From Agromyces sp. G08B096 (lineage in GTDB: Bacteria; Actinomycetota; Actinomycetes; Actinomycetales; Microbacteriaceae), in contig NZ_CP158374.1 of the NCBI RefSeq assembly GCF_040267705.1, positions 124,001-188,000 of the forward strand: a stretch of 64,000 nt of DNA, in the 5' to 3' direction. Below are positions 44,521 to 52,107 of this stretch, one piece after another (the first letter of the stretch is position 1; each line of letters opens with the position of its first letter). The notes under the pieces were generated by a model that was given only the letters and a program-made list of their open reading frames with translations, did no database searches and was not told where the DNA came from. Both the position numbers and the translations under genes were made by a program.

Positions 44521-45081
44521 TCAGGCGACGGCCGCGAGCGCTTCCGGCAGCATCGTGACGCCGTCGGAGGCCAGGAAGTGGCCAGCGCCCGGCACGACCT
44601 GCGCCGACGTGCCGAGGAGCCCAGCCAGCCGATCCGTGTGCTCGGCGGGCACGATCAGGTCGTCGTCCGATCGCAGCACCGTGATCGACTCGACGCGATC
44701 CCGGATCGCGGAGACGTCGACGCCGTCGCCGATGAAGCCGTCGAGGGACGGCAGCGCCGGCAGCGGGTCGACGAACCCCGAGACGAGCACGAGCGCGCCC
44801 AAGCGCCAGGGCTCGCGGAGCGAGGCGAGGTGTCGCAGCGCGGCGAGGCATCCGAGGCTGTGCGCGATCACGGTCAGGTCGGGCCCCGGTACCCCGAGTG
44901 CCTCGGCGGTGGCGGCCGCCCAGCGCTCACGGGAGGGCGATCCGGGGTCGGGAAGGGCGGGGACCGTTGTGGGCGTGCCCGCGCGGGTGAGTCGGTCGGC
45001 GAGCCATCCGAACCAGTGGTCATCGGGCGTCGCCCCATAGCCGTGGACGATCACGGCTCGTCTGCCGGTGCTGGTGGTCAT
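44521..45081 (-). CDS. RBBP9/YdeN-type serine hydrolase
   Basis: 186-residue alpha/beta hydrolase. IVHGYGATPDDHWFGWL is the family signature, AHSLGCLAAL holds the nucleophile Ser, SDDDLIVP the acid and GAGHFLASDG the catalytic His. Physiological substrate unknown. Its promoter has the over-long spacer and central dyad of MerR-regulated genes, which suggests induction by a small molecule or stress. A TATCCT box ends eight bases before the ATG. Confidence 0.88.
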   Translation of the reverse strand: MTTSTGRRAVIVHGYGATPDDHWFGWLADRLTRAGTPTTVPALPDPGSPSRERWAAATAEALGVPGPDLTVIAHSLGCLAALRHLASLREPWRLGALVLVSGFVDPLPALPSLDGFIGDGVDVSAIRDRVESITVLRSDDDLIVPAEHTDRLAGLLGTSAQVVPGAGHFLASDGVTMLPEALAAVA

Positions 45082-45089
45082 GGCACTGG

Positions 45090-45121
45090 AGGATAGACCT
45101 TGACACCAGTGTGAAGGTCAA
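45090..45121 (-). promoter_or_regulatory. MerR-type operator-promoter of the serine hydrolase gene
   Basis: On the minus strand TTGACC (45121-45116) and TATCCT (45095-45090) are 20 bases apart, too far for normal promoters. A dyad of two 11-bp arms with one mismatch and a two-base centre (45096-45119) occupies the spacer, the layout recognised by MerR-family activators. No MerR gene adjoins. Confidence 0.6.
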
Positions 45122-45182
45122 ATCGGCCGAGACGTCGCGCTCGGTCAGCCGTCGGCCTCGGCGTCGGCGTCGGCAGTCGAGT

Positions 45183-45623
45183 TCAGCCGTCGGTGCGCGT
45201 GAGCAGGAACAGCGGGATGAGCCGGTCGGTCTTCGTCTGGTAGTTCGCGTAGTCGGGCCAAGCGTCGACCGCACGCGCCCACCAGGTCTCGCGCTCGGCG
45301 CCCTCGAGTTCGCGGGCCACATAGTCGTGCTTCTCGGCACCGTCCTGGAGCTCGACGTGCGGGTTCGCGATGAGGTTCCAGTACCACTTCGGGTGCTCGG
45401 GCGCGCCGCCCTGCGAGGCGACCACGACGTACTCGCCGTCGTGCTCGACGCGCATGAGCGGCGTCTTCCGGAGCTTGCCCGACGTCGCGCCGACGCTCGT
45501 CAGCACGATGATCGGCTTGCCACGCAGCGTGTTCGCCTTCGCGCCATCGGATGCCTCGTACGACTCGGCCTGCTTCCGCGCCCAGTCGGATGTGCTCGGT
45601 GCGTACTCGCCCTGCAGCGGCAT
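45183..45623 (-). CDS. Deazaflavin (F420)-dependent nitroreductase family protein
   Basis: 146 residues of the Ddn family, which uses reduced F420 on nitro compounds or quinones. [20 protein letters not shown] is the phosphate-binding region for F420 and [20 protein letters not shown] the second conserved block with the [10 protein letters not shown] strand. Start is the ATG at 45623. It lies near a flavin hydroxylase and quinol-type polyketide genes, so a quinone substrate is an attractive but unproven idea. Confidence 0.9.
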   Translation of the reverse strand: MPLQGEYAPSTSDWARKQAESYEASDGAKANTLRGKPIIVLTSVGATSGKLRKTPLMRVEHDGEYVVVASQGGAPEHPKWYWNLIANPHVELQDGAEKHDYVARELEGAERETWWARAVDAWPDYANYQTKTDRLIPLFLLTRTDG

Positions 45624-45655
45624 GTGGGCCCCCTCCGTCGTGATGTCCTTCCAGG

Positions 45656-46573
45656 CTAATCCGGCGTGAGGCGGCTCCGGACCGCGAGCGCCGCGCACCC
45701 GATCACCGCGAGTCCGCCGACGACCGTGGCCCAGCCGACGGACTCGTGCAGGATGAGCGCGGCCCACAGGATGTTCATGACGGGTTGCACGAGTTGCACC
45801 TGGCTGACCTGCGCCATCGGCCCGATCGCGAGGCCGTGGTACCAGGCGAAGAACCCGAGGAACATGCTGACGACGCCGAGGTAGGCGAACGCGAGCCACT
45901 CGGCGGGCGTGGCGGTCGGGGGCTCCTGCGCGAGGGCGACCGCCGTGCACGCGACCATGACGGGAGCGGCGACCACCAGCGCCCACGACACGGTCTGCCA
46001 CGCTCCGAGCTCTCGCGCGAGCAGCCCGCCCTCGGCGTAGCCGATGGCGGCCGCGAGGACGGCGGCGAAGAGCAGCAGGTCCGACCAGTGCCACGCGCCC
46101 AGCCCGCCGTTCTGCAGGGCGGCGAACACCGTGACGGCGAGTGCCCCGAGTCCGGCGAAGATCCAGAAGCTCCGCAGCGGTCGCTCCTTTGCGCGCAGCA
46201 CGGCCATGGCGGCCGTCGCCGCGGGCAGCAGGCCGACCACCACGGCGCCGTGACTCGCCGGCGCCGTGGTGAGCGCGAAGGAGGTGAGCAGCGGGAATCC
46301 GGCGACGACGCCGCCTGCCACGACGGCGAGGCGCACCCATTGGCGCCCGCTGGGCAGCCGCTGGCGGGTGAGCGCGAGTGCGGCCGCGGCGAGCACGGCG
46401 GCGACGACCGCCCGTCCGGAGCCGATGAACAGCGGCGAGAGCCCTCCGACGGCGAGCCGCGTGAACGGCAGCGTGAACGAGAAGGCGGTGACGCCGAGCA
46501 GGCCCCACCAGAGGCCGGCGCGACTGGATAGCAGTGTCGATCGCGTGGCAGTAGCGCTACTCTGTCCTGTCAT
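45656..46573 (-). CDS. EamA/DMT-family exporter
   Basis: 305 residues with ten segments in two EamA repeats ([40 protein letters not shown]). Such proteins export amino acids, vitamins or other metabolites. It diverges from a MocR regulator with the two ATG codons sharing CATG, and the shared operator covers both starts, so the exporter is the regulator's likely target. Confidence 0.9.
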   Translation of the reverse strand: MTGQSSATATRSTLLSSRAGLWWGLLGVTAFSFTLPFTRLAVGGLSPLFIGSGRAVVAAVLAAAALALTRQRLPSGRQWVRLAVVAGGVVAGFPLLTSFALTTAPASHGAVVVGLLPAATAAMAVLRAKERPLRSFWIFAGLGALAVTVFAALQNGGLGAWHWSDLLLFAAVLAAAIGYAEGGLLARELGAWQTVSWALVVAAPVMVACTAVALAQEPPTATPAEWLAFAYLGVVSMFLGFFAWYHGLAIGPMAQVSQVQLVQPVMNILWAALILHESVGWATVVGGLAVIGCAALAVRSRLTPD

Positions 46574-46586
46574 GGATCAGAGTAGC
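46550..46586. promoter_or_regulatory. Shared MocR operator with two embedded -10 boxes
   Basis: GCTACTCTG (46556-46564) and its exact complement CAGAGTAGC (46578-46586) are 13 bases apart; a third half-site makes AGTAGCGCTACT a 12-bp palindrome at 46550-46561. Each arm contains TACTCT facing outward over the CATG where both genes start: eight bases before the regulator ATG and five before the exporter ATG. Confidence 0.72.
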
Positions 46587-47987
46587 ACCGGGCGCATCGT
46601 CCGAGGCCTGCGCGAGTGGCTCGCCTCCGCGTCGCCCGGTCAGCAGCTGCCGTCGACCCGCGCGCTCGCCGCCGAGTATCGCGCCGGCCCGGTCACCGTG
46701 CAGAAGGCCGTCCAGCAACTGATCTCCCTCGGCCTCGTCGAGAGCCGTCCCGGCGTCGGCACCTTCGTGCGCGGCAGGGCCGCGGCGACGCCCGTCGACT
46801 ACAGCTGGCAGACTGCGGCGCTCGGCGCCCAGCCGGCCAGGAGCGCCGCGCTCTCCGCGACCCAGCGCGGCGCGGCGCCTGACGCCATCGCGCTGCACTC
46901 CGGCTATCCCGCACGCGAGCTCCTGCCGGAGCGCGCCGCCCGGCAGGCGCTGGCCCGGGCGGCGCGGACGGACGTCGCGGTGACCAGGGCTCCTGCGGCC
47001 GGGCTGCCCGACCTGCGGGCCTGGTTCGCGGGCGAACTGGCTCGGGCGACCCCCGCCGGCATCGCTCCCGTCAGCGCACGCGACGTCATCGTCATCGCCG
47101 GCAGCCAGGGCGGGCTCAGCTCGATCTTCCGAGCGGTCGCGGGGCGGAGCCGCCCCGTGCTCATCGAATCGCCCAGCTACTGGGGCGCGATCCTCGCGGC
47201 GGAGCAGGTCGGGGTGACGCTCGTGCCGGTGGCCAGCGGACCCGACGGGCCCGATCCGGCTGAGGTGGAACGCGCGCTCGTGCAGACGGGCGCTCGGGCG
47301 TTCTATGCGCAGCCCGCGTTCGCCAATCCGACCGGGGCGAGCTGGCCGGCGGCCACCGCGGCGGGCATCCTCGAGGTCGTCCGCCGGTACGGGGCGTTCC
47401 TCGTCGAGGACGACTGGGCGCACGACCTCGCCATCGACGCCGACCCCAGGCCGATCGCCGCCCTCGACGCGGGAGGGCACGTCATCTACCTCCGCTCGCT
47501 CACCAAGAGCGTCTCGCCCGCGGTGCGGGTCGCCGCCGTCATCGCGCGCGGACCCGTCAGGGAGCGGCTCCTCGCCGACCGCGCCGCCGAGTCGATGTAC
47601 GTGAGCGGGCTGCTGCAGGCCGCCGCCCTCGACGTGGTCACGCAGCCCGGATGGGCGGGCCACCTTCGTCGGCTCCGCGAGGAGCTGCGCGGCCGGCGCG
47701 ACCTCCTCCTGCAGAGCCTTCGCGAGCTCGCGCCGTCCGCCCACATCGAGCGCGTGCCCGCCGGAGGGCTGAACCTCTGGGTGCGGCTGCCCGATGCGAC
47801 CGACGTCGACCGGCTGGTCGCGGAGTGCGCTGCGGCGGGCCTCGTCATCGCTCCGGGCCGGGAGTGGTTCCCCGCCGAGGAGCCCGCGCCGTACGTGCGG
47901 CTGAACTACGCGGCCGAAGACCCGGGGCGCTTCCCCGAGGCAGCGCGGATCCTCGAGGAGTGTCTCGGTCGAAGCCCGCGGTGGTGA
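46572..47987 (+). CDS. MocR/PdxR-type transcriptional regulator with aminotransferase domain
   Basis: 471 residues. An N-terminal GntR winged helix (LPSTRALAAEYRAGPVTVQK, then SRPGVGTFVRG) is fused to a class I aminotransferase fold that binds pyridoxal phosphate; LRSLTKSVSPAVRVA contains the Schiff-base Lys and QPAFANPTGASW the Asn/Pro contact. Such proteins sense PLP or an amino-acid adduct and usually regulate a divergent gene, here the EamA exporter. Start at 46572 has no ribosome site and appears leaderless. Confidence 0.92.
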   Translation: MDQSSTGRIVRGLREWLASASPGQQLPSTRALAAEYRAGPVTVQKAVQQLISLGLVESRPGVGTFVRGRAAATPVDYSWQTAALGAQPARSAALSATQRGAAPDAIALHSGYPARELLPERAARQALARAARTDVAVTRAPAAGLPDLRAWFAGELARATPAGIAPVSARDVIVIAGSQGGLSSIFRAVAGRSRPVLIESPSYWGAILAAEQVGVTLVPVASGPDGPDPAEVERALVQTGARAFYAQPAFANPTGASWPAATAAGILEVVRRYGAFLVEDDWAHDLAIDADPRPIAALDAGGHVIYLRSLTKSVSPAVRVAAVIARGPVRERLLADRAAESMYVSGLLQAAALDVVTQPGWAGHLRRLREELRGRRDLLLQSLRELAPSAHIERVPAGGLNLWVRLPDATDVDRLVAECAAAGLVIAPGREWFPAEEPAPYVRLNYAAEDPGRFPEAARILEECLGRSPRW

Positions 47988-47994
47988 GACGCGT

Positions 47995-48696
47995 CTACGC
48001 CCGCGTCAGCTCGAGCGAGAACTCGACGAACCCGTCGGGCTCGACCGACACGAAGCCCAGGTTCGGCGCTTCGACGCCGTAGTCGGCGAACGTGATGGGG
48101 ATGCTCCCCGCCACCTGCCCGGTCTCGCCGTTCAGCACCGCCTGCAGCTCGACCGTGACCGGCTTCGTCACGCCCGCGAGCGTGAGGTCGCCCGTGGCCT
48201 GCACCGTCTGCACGGCCCCGACAGTCGGCGCGGCATCGACGGTGATCGGCTCGGTCAGCACGAAGCTCGCCGTCGGGAACTCGGCGACCCGCATCGCGGT
48301 CGACCGGAAGTACTCGTCGCGGTTGCCCGAATCCGTCTCGATCGAGGCGACGTCGACCTCGAACGCCGCGGACGTGAGCGTCAGGCCCTCGACCTCGAGG
48401 TCGCCCGTCACCTGCGAGGTGCGCCCGGTCACGGTGACATCCGTGCCGTTCAGCACCTCGTCGACCCGGTAGCCGGCGAACGATCCGTCGGTCGCGGTCC
48501 ACGCACCGCTGAGATCGGATGCCTCGGCCGAGGCATCCGCGCCGTTCGACGGCCGCGCCGTGACGCTCGGCGCCGCGTCGGCTTCGCCGACGATGAGGTC
48601 GCGGTAGACGATGGGGCCCGCGATGGCGGCGGTGGCGCCGAGCACGAGGACTCCGGCGACGATCGAGGCGGTGATGATCTTGGTGCGCTTCTGCAT
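47995..48696 (-). CDS. YceI family lipid-binding-like protein, membrane anchored
   Basis: 233 residues with an N-terminal hydrophobic segment (ITASIVAGVLVLGATAAIAG), a linker of about 25 residues and a YceI lipocalin-like barrel: DGSFAGYRVDEVL, DVASIETDSGNRDEYFRSTA, FPTASFVLTEPI and GDLTLAGVTKPVTVELQ are the usual strands. Family members bind polyisoprenoids; role here unknown. The linker is encoded partly by a 24-bp perfect palindrome. Start ATG after GGGGGAAG. Confidence 0.9.
   Translation of the reverse strand: MQKRTKIITASIVAGVLVLGATAAIAGPIVYRDLIVGEADAAPSVTARPSNGADASAEASDLSGAWTATDGSFAGYRVDEVLNGTDVTVTGRTSQVTGDLEVEGLTLTSAAFEVDVASIETDSGNRDEYFRSTAMRVAEFPTASFVLTEPITVDAAPTVGAVQTVQATGDLTLAGVTKPVTVELQAVLNGETGQVAGSIPITFADYGVEAPNLGFVSVEPDGFVEFSLELTRA
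48516..48539. repeat. 24-bp perfect palindrome inside the yceI-family gene
   Basis: Half-site CGGATGCCTCGG followed directly by its reverse complement, coding for the linker residues of the YceI protein. Same design as the palindrome in grpE at 15716. Confidence 0.9.
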
Positions 48697-48800
48697 GGTC
48701 GGCTTCCCCCGTGGTGTCGGCGTGCGCGGCGTGTGGTCGGACTTCGACCATGGCGGTCGAAGATATGAGAACGCATGGAATCGGCCCGGACGCCGCCGAC

Positions 48801-49334
48801 ATGACGCATCATGACGTCATGAGCCATGCGCCGGAGCCCGCCGATGACCCGCACGTGCTCGGCCCGGGTCTGCTGCCGACGCCGTTCACCGCGGACGAGA
48901 TCCGCGCGGCGACGGGGCGCGGCAAGACCATCCGGATCCTCGTCGAGGCGCCGGGCGGCGTGCGGTTCGAGCGCATCAACCGGTTCACCGACTGCGACGG
49001 CGACGGGGCGACCCTCGCGCGATGGCGCCTCACGGCCGTCGGGGCGGCCGCGGACGCCGTCGACGGCGAGATCGCGCGCGGCCGGGTCGCCTGGCGCGAA
49101 CTGCAGGGTCACGCGGCCTTCCCGGCCGATCGCACGACCGTCGTGGAGGAGACTGTGGAGCTGCCGCTCGGCCGGCTCGCGTGCCTCCGGTACGACACTC
49201 GCGACCGGCCCGACGACCCCGTCGAGACCTTCTGGGTCGCGCGCGAGCACCCCGGCATGCCCGTGCGCTACGAGGTGCCGACGCCGGGCGGCGTCGAGCG
49301 GAGCACGGTCGTCTCGATCGAGCGCGCGGGCTGA
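48801..49334 (+). CDS. Conserved hypothetical soluble protein
   Basis: 177 residues if started at the ATG at 48801; ATG 48819 (MSHAPEP) is equally possible. No domain recognised. A short acidic head is followed by TADEIRAATGRGKTIRILVE, then strands with DCDGDGATLARWRLTAVG and a Glu-rich VVEETVELPLGRLACLRYDT; the pattern suggests a small beta-barrel or half-barrel rather than an enzyme. A 12-bp palindrome, CATGACGTCATG, spans the two candidate starts. Confidence 0.6.
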   Translation: MTHHDVMSHAPEPADDPHVLGPGLLPTPFTADEIRAATGRGKTIRILVEAPGGVRFERINRFTDCDGDGATLARWRLTAVGAAADAVDGEIARGRVAWRELQGHAAFPADRTTVVEETVELPLGRLACLRYDTRDRPDDPVETFWVAREHPGMPVRYEVPTPGGVERSTVVSIERAG

Positions 49335-49340
49335 CGCAGC

Positions 49341-49961
49341 TCAGGCGGTGCGCGTCGCGACGACGATCGCCTGCGGGCGGGATCCTGGCCCGGGCGCCAC
49401 CCCGGGATCGAAGCGGACGTGGACCGCGTCGATCGTGAACCCCGCCGATTCGATCCGCCCGGCGAGCTGCTTCGCGGGCCAGTAGTACGCCGTCACCACC
49501 GCATGCTCGAACGGCTCGAGCCTCGCCCCCGTGAAGAACCCGACCAGGAGCGAGCCGCCCGGCGCGAGCGCCCGTGCGAACTCCGCGAGCGGGGGGTCGA
49601 TCGCCTCGGGGTCGGTGTGGATGAGCGAATACCACGCGAGGATGCCGCCGAGGCTCGCGTCCGGGGCATCCAGTCGCTCGGCGCGGCCCTCGTGGTACCG
49701 CGAGTCCGGGTACAGGCGCCTCGCCTGCGCGACGAACTCGGGCACCGGTTCGACCCCCTCGATGTCGACGCCGGCCCGGCGCAGGAGATCGGTCCACTGT
49801 CCGGGCCCCGAGCCGACGTCGAGCACGGGCCCCGTGACACCGGTCGCCCACTCGAGGATCCGCCGTCGGTCGTCGTCGGGCACATGCTCGACCTCGCCCA
49901 CCGCCTCGACGTACTCGGCGACTCGGGAGCCGTAGGCCGCCCGGACCGCGTCGAACGTCAC
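49341..49961 (-). CDS. Class I SAM-dependent methyltransferase
   Basis: 206 residues. VLDVGSGPGQWTDLLRRAGV is the SAM-binding motif I, IEGVEPVPEFVAQAR the acidic loop, and GGILAWYSLIHTDPE the motif typical of small-molecule methyltransferases acting on unknown substrates. The GTG start at 49961 overlaps the stop of the DUF3626 gene (GTGA), so it is the second gene of a two-gene unit. Substrate not deducible. Confidence 0.85.
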   Translation of the reverse strand: MTFDAVRAAYGSRVAEYVEAVGEVEHVPDDDRRRILEWATGVTGPVLDVGSGPGQWTDLLRRAGVDIEGVEPVPEFVAQARRLYPDSRYHEGRAERLDAPDASLGGILAWYSLIHTDPEAIDPPLAEFARALAPGGSLLVGFFTGARLEPFEHAVVTAYYWPAKQLAGRIESAGFTIDAVHVRFDPGVAPGPGSRPQAIVVATRTA

Positions 49962-50824
49962 GGCTCGACCGGCCAGGTGCGGCCGAACCGGGCGACATGG
50001 TGCCACACGTACTTCACGAGCTGCGGGTCGAGGCGGCGTTCGGCGCGCGCCCGGCCGACGATCGTCGGCGTGAGCACCCCGTCGACCGCGATCTCCCTGG
50101 CTGCCTCGACGGCCTCGGGGCCGCGGTACTCCGGATTCGCCTCGACGACGGCCAGGTCGAGGCGGTAACCGGGGTGTCGTTCGATGAGGAGGCCGGCTGC
50201 CTCCGCGAGAGCCAGCGTCTCCTCGTCGTCGAAGTCGGGGTCGACGACCAGTGCCTCCACGTCCGCCGGAACCTCGACGCCCCCGTGCACCTGCGCCTCG
50301 ATGTAGCGGTTGAGCGGCTCGTCCACCCGATCCGCCCGATACGCCTCGAGGAGACGCATGCGCTCGGCGACGCCGAACAGCCGCGGCTGGAACGCGCTGT
50401 CGGGGTAGACGAAGGTCGCGCGGCCGACGACCGCCGGGCGCAGGCGCAAGTAGGCGGAGCCGAAGCGGGGTGCCGCTCCGTACGGGTCGCGGTCGAGATG
50501 CAGGGCGCCGTACGCCGGCCGGTGTTCCGGCCCGTGCTCGTCATATGCGCCCCCGAACAGCCGGCTCTCCCACTCCCAGCGGTCGCCGCCGGGCCGCGCG
50601 GTCAGTCCGCCGTTGCTCGTTCCCGTCACGAACTGCGACGCGTACCGGCCCTGCTCCAGGATGCGCCGGAGCACCGGCTCGCCGCGGAGGTCGGCCTCGG
50701 GGTGGAAGTGCAGCACGATCCGCGCCTCCGCCGGCATCGCCACGCCCGGCTCCGCACGTTCGGCGATGGCTCGGACGGCGGTGCGCCACGGGCTGGGCGC
50801 CGTCTCCATCCGCCCGGTCTCCAT
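49958..50824 (-). CDS. DUF3626 family protein
   Basis: 288 residues. The conserved core is easy to recognise: ARIVLHFHPEADLRGEPVLR, QGRYASQFVTGTSNGGLTAR, WEWESRLFGGAYDEHG, RPAYGALHLDRDPYGAAPRF and TFVYPDSAFQPRLFG. No function is assigned to this family. Met at 50824 is used because CAGACT lies six bases upstream; another ATG follows five codons later. It overlaps the methyltransferase gene by four bases. Confidence 0.85.
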   Translation of the reverse strand: METGRMETAPSPWRTAVRAIAERAEPGVAMPAEARIVLHFHPEADLRGEPVLRRILEQGRYASQFVTGTSNGGLTARPGGDRWEWESRLFGGAYDEHGPEHRPAYGALHLDRDPYGAAPRFGSAYLRLRPAVVGRATFVYPDSAFQPRLFGVAERMRLLEAYRADRVDEPLNRYIEAQVHGGVEVPADVEALVVDPDFDDEETLALAEAAGLLIERHPGYRLDLAVVEANPEYRGPEAVEAAREIAVDGVLTPTIVGRARAERRLDPQLVKYVWHHVARFGRTWPVEP

Positions 50825-50830
50825 CCCCCC

Positions 50831-50836
50831 AGTCTG
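50831..50836 (-). promoter_or_regulatory. -10-like box CAGACT of the DUF3626 gene, leaderless geometry
   Basis: CAGACT on the minus strand lies six bases before the ATG at 50824. The gap is GGGGGG, which could instead be read as a ribosome site placed too close. Confidence 0.35.
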
Positions 50837-50865
50837 GCAGCGGGCCGGCGCGTGTGACGTCGGGT

Positions 50866-51429
50866 TCACTCCGCCGGGGGGAGGGTCGGATGCGTCATGG
50901 GGTAGAGGCCGATCGCGAAGCCGTAGGTGGTCTCGCCCGACCTCGGCGTCCGGTCGAACTCCTCGACGAGCTCGGCCATCCGATCCCAGAACTCGGACGC
51001 CTGCGCTTCGGAGATGCGCGCATGCCGGATGAAGCCCCAGAGCCGCCCGTCGTCGAACGCCGCCGCCGATTCGCGGGCGGCGACCTCGAAGTCGTTGAAA
51101 TCGCGGGGCATCGCCTCGCCGGCGGGCGACCGCTCCGCCGCCACGAAGAACAGTCGCGCCGTGCGCCCGTAGAAGCGCTCCTCGATGGCCCGCACTTTCC
51201 GAGTCCGCACGACCCGGACCAGGCCGGCGCGGGCGAGCACGTCGACATGGTGGGCGACGGTGCTCTTCGGGCGCTCGAGGGCCGTCGCGAGCTCGGTGAC
51301 CGTCGCCGCCCGCTCGTGCAGCAACTGCAGGATCGTGGTGCGCAGGGCGTGGCCGATCGCCTGGACCTGGGCGGGCTCGGTGAGGGCGATCCGATCGGCG
51401 AGGTCGTAGTCCGGGGGGTTGTCGGCCAT
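50866..51429 (-). CDS. ArsR-type winged-helix regulator
   Basis: 187 residues. AIGHALRTTILQLLHERAAT, VTELATALERPKSTVAHHVD and LARAGLVRVVRTRKVRAIEE form the winged helix; the C-terminal half (WDRMAELVEEFDRTPRSGET) is a ligand or dimer domain without the Cys ligands of metal sensors. It diverges from a dienelactone-hydrolase gene with a 16-bp palindrome in the 67-bp gap, so it probably controls that gene and itself. Confidence 0.85.
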   Translation of the reverse strand: MADNPPDYDLADRIALTEPAQVQAIGHALRTTILQLLHERAATVTELATALERPKSTVAHHVDVLARAGLVRVVRTRKVRAIEERFYGRTARLFFVAAERSPAGEAMPRDFNDFEVAARESAAAFDDGRLWGFIRHARISEAQASEFWDRMAELVEEFDRTPRSGETTYGFAIGLYPMTHPTLPPAE

Positions 51430-51437
51430 GATGCATC

Positions 51438-51458
51438 AGACTAACATTCCCGAATGTT
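51438..51458. promoter_or_regulatory. TAGTCT box and 16-bp palindrome between ArsR and hydrolase genes
   Basis: TAGTCT on the minus strand (51443-51438) lies eight bases before the regulator ATG. It abuts AACATTC-CC-GAATGTT (51443-51458), a perfect 7+7 dyad and the obvious operator. Confidence 0.6.
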
Positions 51459-51496
51459 CGAAGAATGTCGATCAATGAGCGAGAGGGGCCGCTGAC

Positions 51497-52066
51497 ATGG
51501 CCGAGGTGCTGCTCTACCACCACATCCAGGGCCTGACCGATGGCGTACGCGCATTCGCGGACGAGCTACGGAACGCCGGTCACACCGTGCACGCGCCCGA
51601 CCTGTTCGAGGGGCGCACGTTCGCCGGCATCGAGGAGGGGTTCGCGTTCGTTCGCGAGACGGGATTCGACGCGATCCGCGACCGCGGCACCGCCGCGGCC
51701 GATGAGCTCGGATCCGACCTCGTCTACGCGGGCTTCTCGTTCGGCGTGACGATCGCGCAGGGACTCGCGCAGACGAGACCCGGCGCCCGCGGCGCCCTCC
51801 TCCTCTTCTCCTGCCTCCCGGTCTCGGAGTTCGGGGAGTCGTGGCCCGACGGCATGCCGGTGCAGATCCACGGCAAGGAGGACGACGAGTACTTCGCCGA
51901 AGACCTGCCGGCCGCGCGCGAGCTCGCGGCGTCCACGCCCGACGCCGAGCTGTTCATCTACCCGGGAGGGCAGCACCTGTTCGCCGACTCCTCGCTCGGC
52001 GACTTCGACCCAGAGGCATCCGCGTTGCTCATGGAGCGGGTGAAGGCATTCCTCGGCGCGCTCTGA
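51497..52066 (+). CDS. Dienelactone hydrolase family protein
   Basis: 189-residue alpha/beta hydrolase. YHHIQGLTDGVRAFADELRN, VHAPDLFEGRTFAGIEEG, YAGFSFGVTIAQ with Ser in the nucleophile position (Cys in classical dienelactone hydrolase), HGKEDDEYF and YPGGQHLFAD with the catalytic His. Cytoplasmic; substrate unknown. It lies divergent from the ArsR regulator and is its likely target. Confidence 0.88.
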   Translation: MAEVLLYHHIQGLTDGVRAFADELRNAGHTVHAPDLFEGRTFAGIEEGFAFVRETGFDAIRDRGTAAADELGSDLVYAGFSFGVTIAQGLAQTRPGARGALLLFSCLPVSEFGESWPDGMPVQIHGKEDDEYFAEDLPAARELAASTPDAELFIYPGGQHLFADSSLGDFDPEASALLMERVKAFLGAL

Positions 52067-52107
52067 CCGGCGTCACCCGGGCGCCAGGAGCCGCGTGGCG
52101 ACCGCGA

